Positions 4,636 through 7,535 of a stretch of 7,535 bases of DNA are shown piece by piece. Made by a program: the position numbers and the translations under genes. Positions within the stretch are counted from its first letter, which is position 1; the number at the start of each line of letters is the position of its first letter. The notes beneath the pieces were generated by a model. That model worked only from the letters and a program-made list of their open reading frames with translations, searched no databases and had not been told where the DNA came from. Source of the stretch: Pseudomonadota bacterium (lineage in GTDB: Bacteria; Pseudomonadota; Gammaproteobacteria; Xanthomonadales; Xanthomonadaceae); NCBI GenBank assembly GCA_019348095.1, contig JAHWKC010000103.1:1-7535 (forward strand), in the 5' to 3' direction.

Positions 4636-5429
4636 GCGAGCCTTTGAGGCCGGTACGGCTGCTGCGCATCGACGGCGCCAGCCGCGACGAACATGACGAT
4701 AGCGTCATCGCCGAGACACCGGTCGCGCTGCTCTACAACGGCCAGTCCCATGCGGTGATGATGGCCACGCCGATCGCGCTGGAAGATTTCGCGCTGGGGT
4801 TCGCGCTCAGCGAGGGGGTGGTCGCCAGCGCGCAGCAATTCCGCCTGGTCGATATCGTGCACAGCGATGCCGGCATTGCGCTGCATGGCGCGATTCCGCA
4901 GGCGCGCTTCGATGCACTGGCCGGGCGGCGCCGCAACCTCGCCGGCCGCAGCGGCTGCGGCTTGTGCGGGATCGAATCGCTGCAGGATGCGGTACGGCCG
5001 GTGCCGCGCGTGCGCACCCCGGAGCGCGTCGCTGTCGCGGCGATTGGCCAGGCACTCGACGCGCTGGCCCTGCGACAGCCGCTCAACGACCGCAGCGGCG
5101 GCGTGCACGCGGCCGGCTTCGCCCATGCCGACGGGCTGCTGGTGCGCGAGGACGTCGGTCGCCACAACGCCCTGGACAAGCTGATCGGCGCGCTGGCTCG
5201 CACACAACCCGCACCCGAAGCGAATTCAGGGTTCCTGGTGATGACCTCGCGCGCGTCCTACGAGATCGTGCACAAGGCCGCGACCGCCGGCATCGCGGTG
5301 GTGGTCGCGATCTCGGCACCGACCGACCTGGCGATCCGCATCGCCGAGCAGGCCGGCGTAACCCTGGCTGCATTCGCGCGCGGCGCGTCGTTGAACGTCT
5401 ACACCCACCGGCAGCGCATCGACGGCTGA
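4620..5429 (+). CDS. fdhD: FdhD, sulfurtransferase for formate dehydrogenase
   Basis: FdhD passes sulfur from the cysteine desulfurase to the molybdenum (bis-MGD) cofactor, a step needed for active formate dehydrogenase in the cytoplasm. The 269-residue product is near the family length (E. coli 277). Conserved landmarks are AETPVALLYNG (31-41), FALGFALSEG (57-66), the sulfur-handling CxxC as SGCGLCG with C113 and C116, GGVHAAGF (160-167), REDVGRHNALDKLIG (176-190) and TSRASYEIVHKA (209-220). GTG 4620 is chosen because AAGGGC lies about 8 nt upstream and gives a normal N-terminus; TTG 4644 is the alternative. It overlaps the winged-helix gene. No formate dehydrogenase subunit, molybdenum-cofactor gene or terminator is seen within the window after it. 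Confidence 0.94.
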   Translation: MREPLSEPLRPVRLLRIDGASRDEHDDSVIAETPVALLYNGQSHAVMMATPIALEDFALGFALSEGVVASAQQFRLVDIVHSDAGIALHGAIPQARFDALAGRRRNLAGRSGCGLCGIESLQDAVRPVPRVRTPERVAVAAIGQALDALALRQPLNDRSGGVHAAGFAHADGLLVREDVGRHNALDKLIGALARTQPAPEANSGFLVMTSRASYEIVHKAATAGIAVVVAISAPTDLAIRIAEQAGVTLAAFARGASLNVYTHRQRIDG

Positions 5430-5511
5430 TCGCGCTGCTGGCTCGCACTGTTCGATCTCGCCACTCCGACCACCCCACGACGAACCGATCCGGTAAAGCC
5501 CGCCACCGCCC

Positions 5512-5540
5512 GTGTAGGAGCGCCCCATGGGCGCGACCGC
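5512..5540 (+). repeat. REP-type palindromic element, plus orientation
   Basis: The element opens GTGTAGGAGCGCCCC and ends GGGCGCGACCGC. GCGCCC (5520-5525) pairs with GGGCGC (5529-5534) around the loop CAT. The TAGGAGCG...GCGACC frame is that of REP elements of Pseudomonas and Xanthomonadaceae. A partial inverted copy of the head, CGCTCCTGC, occurs at 5591-5599. It lies between fdhD and the DUF72 gene. The rest of the 5430-5693 gap shows only a possible -10 box TATGCT at 5635-5640. Confidence 0.7.
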
Positions 5541-5693
5541 GTATTTCCGGCAACACCGCACCCTGTCCGAATAGCGCGCGCCTAATTGTCCGCTCCTGCA
5601 TTTCTGCGCCCACCTCGGATAAACGCGACGGCGCTATGCTGCGACCTACTTCGCCGAGGAACCGGTGGTGTCCGCATCCACCCGCCGAGCACG

Positions 5694-6536
5694 ATGAGCC
5701 TGTTCGATTCGCCCGCGCCCAGGCCGGTCGACGGCATCCGTGTCGGCATCGGCGGCTGGACCTTTGCGCCGTGGCGCGGCGTGTTTTACCCGAGCGGCCT
5801 GGTGCAGCGACGCGAGCTGGAATATGCCAGCCGGCAGCTGTCGGCGATCGAGATCAACGGCACTTACTACGGCGCGCAAAAACCCGCGACCTACGCGCGC
5901 TGGCGCGACGAGACGCCGGAAGCGTTCGTGTTCTCGGCCAAGGCGCCCAAACGCATCACCGGGGCGCGTGCGCTGGCGCGCAGCGGCGGCGCCATCGACG
6001 AGTTCGTCGGCGGCATCGCCGAACTCGGGGCCAAACTCGGCCCCATCGTGTGGCAGTTCGAACGCGGCCGCACGATCGAGGCGAGCGAATTCACCGCATT
6101 CGTCGCGCTGCTGCCAAAAGCCGCCGGCGGCCGACCACTGCGCCACGTGCTGGACGTACGCGATCCTGCGTTCGTCAACAGCGAGCTCCTCGCGTTGGCG
6201 CGCCAGCACGGGGTCGCGACGGTAGTTACCGACTCGCCCGACCACCCCTGCTTCGCCGATCTCAGCGCCGACTTCGTCTATGCGCGCCTCATGCGTTCGC
6301 AGCCCGACATCGCCAGCGGATATGCCGAACGCGACCTGGCGGTCTGGGCGGAGCGAGCGCGCCTGTGGGCGCGCGGTGGCGAACCCGACGACCTGCCGCG
6401 CATCGAGCCACGCATCGAGCAGCGTGAGAACGCGGCGGGCGGGCCGCGCGAAGTCTTCATCTACTTCATCAGCGCCGCCAAGGAGCGCAATCCGGCGGCG
6501 GCGGTGGCGCTGCTTCGGAAGCTGGGTGCCTGCTGA
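5694..6536 (+). CDS. DUF72 (YecE-like) family protein
   Basis: The 280-residue product has the DUF72 layout, a TIM-barrel-like fold whose biochemical role is not established. Visible family landmarks are the start VGIGGWTFAPWRGVFYP (17-33), LSAIEINGTYYG (49-60), FSAKAPKRITG (80-90), LGPIVWQF (115-122), the central LRHVLDVRDPAF (149-160, usually VEFRH-like in relatives), FVYARLM (194-200) and the end VFIYFISAAKERNPAAA (254-270), in place of the common YVYFNN. ATG 5694 is the only ATG giving the normal N-terminus; its ribosome site is weak (GAG 8 nt upstream). It is monocistronic, flanked by REP elements, and converges on the EamA gene. No substrate can be assigned. Confidence 0.9.
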   Translation: MSLFDSPAPRPVDGIRVGIGGWTFAPWRGVFYPSGLVQRRELEYASRQLSAIEINGTYYGAQKPATYARWRDETPEAFVFSAKAPKRITGARALARSGGAIDEFVGGIAELGAKLGPIVWQFERGRTIEASEFTAFVALLPKAAGGRPLRHVLDVRDPAFVNSELLALARQHGVATVVTDSPDHPCFADLSADFVYARLMRSQPDIASGYAERDLAVWAERARLWARGGEPDDLPRIEPRIEQRENAAGGPREVFIYFISAAKERNPAAAVALLRKLGAC

Positions 6537-6547
6537 TGCAGACTTGC

Positions 6548-6572
6548 GCGGTCGCGACTAGCGCCGCTCCTA
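6548..6572 (-). repeat. REP-type palindromic element, minus orientation
   Basis: On the minus strand it reads TAGGAGCGGCGC then TAGTCGCGACCGC, the same head and tail as the element at 5512-5540 but inverted. GCGGC and GTCGC can pair with one G-U. It begins 11 nt after the DUF72 stop, between converging genes, and abuts the T-run of the EamA terminator. It may protect or end the DUF72 transcript. Confidence 0.65.
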
Positions 6573-6600
6573 AAAAAAATAGGGGCGGCTACTTCGCCGC
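6572..6600 (-). terminator. Intrinsic terminator of the EamA transporter gene
   Basis: On the minus strand GCGGC (6600-6596), loop GAAGTA and GCCGC (6589-6585) form a 5-bp GC stem, followed by CCCTA and eight T residues (6579-6572). The TAG stop codon of the transporter (6591-6589) lies across the loop and stem, so the gene and terminator overlap. The stem is short, but the eight-T run is the longest in the window. Confidence 0.7.
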
Positions 6601-7485
6601 GCGCTGGCTGAAGGCCACGCTGCCGAGAATCAGCGCGCCGGCCACCGCCATGGTCAGGGTCAGCGGTTCGTCGAGCAGCCACCGCGCCCAGGCGACCCCG
6701 AACAGCGGCACAAGATAGGTCACTGTCGCGGTCCGGCTGGGGCCGATTCGCTGGATCAGCCGGTAGAACATGACAAAGGCGATGCCGGTACAGAGCACTC
6801 CCAGCATCGCCGCCGACAGCCAGGATTCCAGCGGCACCGGCCGCGAAGGCCACTGGGCAATCGCGAATGGCAGCACCAGCAGCGCCGAGCTGCCGAGCGT
6901 CGCCGCGGCCACCGCCGCCGGCGGCAGGCCGCTCAGGTGCCGGCGGACCAGGTTGACGCCGATGCCGTACAGGAACGCGGCGGTGCAGCCGGCGGTGACC
7001 GCCCAACCGATGCTGGCACCGGCGGTCTTGCCGCTGGCCAGCACCACCACGCCGACAAAGCCGGCCAGCAGCGCGACAGAGCGCCGGGTGCCGATCTTCT
7101 CGCCGAAGAACAGGAACCCGATCAATGCGGTGAACAGCACCGTCATCGCATTGCTGATGGCGCCGACGCCGGCCGGCGCATGCTGCGCCGCCCAGGCGAA
7201 CAGCAGGAACGGCACCGCCGAATTGATCGCGCCGATCATCGCCAGCCGCGGCCACAACCGCGCCGGGAACGCAGCGCGGGCGCGCCACAGGAACGGCAGC
7301 AGCACCAGCGCACCCAGCCCGAGACGCAACTCCACCAGCGCGGCCGGCCCGAAATCATCGGCCGCGACCCGCATGAACAGGAACGACGCGCCCCAGATCG
7401 CGCCCAGCAATGCCAGGTCGATTGGCGTCTGCCAGGCCCGAGTGGCGCCGGCAGGCGGCGCGGCGGCGAAGGTGGTGGAATTCAT
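6589..7485 (-). CDS. EamA/DMT-family inner-membrane transporter
   Basis: The 298-residue product fits the ten-helix drug/metabolite transporter family made of two EamA repeats. Repeat one spans about residues 22-150 and repeat two about 158-293. Each shows the typical start and the amphipathic end: LALLGAIWGASFLFMR (24-39) with AGVGAISNAMTVLFTALIG (105-123) and FFGEKI in the first, and LCTGIAFVMFYRLIQRIGPS (231-250) with TATVTYLVPLFGVAWA (252-267) and LLDEPLT in the second. Relatives export amino acids, purines or other metabolites; the substrate is not readable here. The first ~20 residues are a short cytosolic Ala/Pro leader. ATG 7485 fits both the leader and a nearby -10 box. It is a single-gene unit with its own terminator, converging on the DUF72 gene. 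Confidence 0.92.
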   Translation of the reverse strand: MNSTTFAAAPPAGATRAWQTPIDLALLGAIWGASFLFMRVAADDFGPAALVELRLGLGALVLLPFLWRARAAFPARLWPRLAMIGAINSAVPFLLFAWAAQHAPAGVGAISNAMTVLFTALIGFLFFGEKIGTRRSVALLAGFVGVVVLASGKTAGASIGWAVTAGCTAAFLYGIGVNLVRRHLSGLPPAAVAAATLGSSALLVLPFAIAQWPSRPVPLESWLSAAMLGVLCTGIAFVMFYRLIQRIGPSRTATVTYLVPLFGVAWARWLLDEPLTLTMAVAGALILGSVAFSQRAAK

Positions 7486-7491
7486 CGCGGC

Positions 7492-7497
7492 ATTCTA
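7492..7497 (-). promoter_or_regulatory. Putative -10 box for leaderless EamA mRNA
   Basis: TAGAAT (minus strand) ends 6 nt before ATG 7485, so transcription would begin at or beside the start codon. No Shine-Dalgarno sequence precedes the ATG. No good -35 hexamer is seen at 17 nt. The same layout occurs before thiS. Confidence 0.4.
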
Positions 7498-7535
7498 CTG
7501 GTGTATCCGGCGGCTGCGGCCGGCGACAAGCGTGT

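Noticed and set aside
4964..6427. 487-residue plus-strand frame
   Set aside because: Arg/Ala-rich out-of-frame text across fdhD and the DUF72 gene; both real genes use other frames.

Overview
The window looks like a GC-rich gammaproteobacterial chromosome of the Xanthomonadaceae/Lysobacteraceae type (Lysobacter- or Luteimonas-like), with a foreign-looking first 0.5 kb. The assignment rests on a ColR/VgrR-like response regulator, a rimB-rimK pair, REP repeats built on TAGGAGCG...CGCGACCGC, and promoters whose -10 box lies about 6 nt from the start codon. These are clues from memory of the families, not a database placement.

Layout. (1) 1 to about 515, plus strand: the 3' end of an unrecognised gene, then the first ~85 residues of a CPA-type cation/proton antiporter in an actinobacterial style, which stops abruptly. 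(2) About 510-1285, minus strand: an OmpR-family response regulator followed, with a 14-nt overlap, by the first ~35 residues of what should be its histidine kinase. Both this kinase and the antiporter are cut at the same place (about 505-525), so a junction between two unrelated sequences is likely; a misjoin is the simplest explanation. (3) 1286-1680: non-coding, with a hairpin terminator and four TTTA motifs spaced about one helical turn apart. (4) 1681-3065, minus strand: rimB-rimK, coupled through an ATGA overlap. They act on the C-terminal glutamate tail of ribosomal protein S6. (5) 3134-3289, minus strand: a complete tRNA-Gly(CCC) unit with promoter, encoded CCA and terminator. (6) 3318-4059, plus strand: heptamer repeats, a lone thiS with a putative leaderless promoter, and an acidic 100-residue protein of unknown function. 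(7) 4060-5429, plus strand: a regulatory-looking region with repeated GGTCCG half-sites, then a small winged-helix-like protein overlapping fdhD, the sulfurtransferase that activates formate dehydrogenase. (8) 5512-6572: a DUF72 (YecE-like) gene between two REP elements in opposite orientation. (9) 6572-7497, minus strand: an EamA/DMT exporter with its own terminator and a putative leaderless promoter.

Most of the window is ordinary housekeeping and accessory-metabolism sequence. No phage, CRISPR, toxin-antitoxin or defence system is visible. The best candidates for something undescribed are the wHTH-fdhD module with its GGTCCG array, and the phased TTTA repeats between rimK and the response regulator. 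The most important practical point is the probable chimeric junction near 515.
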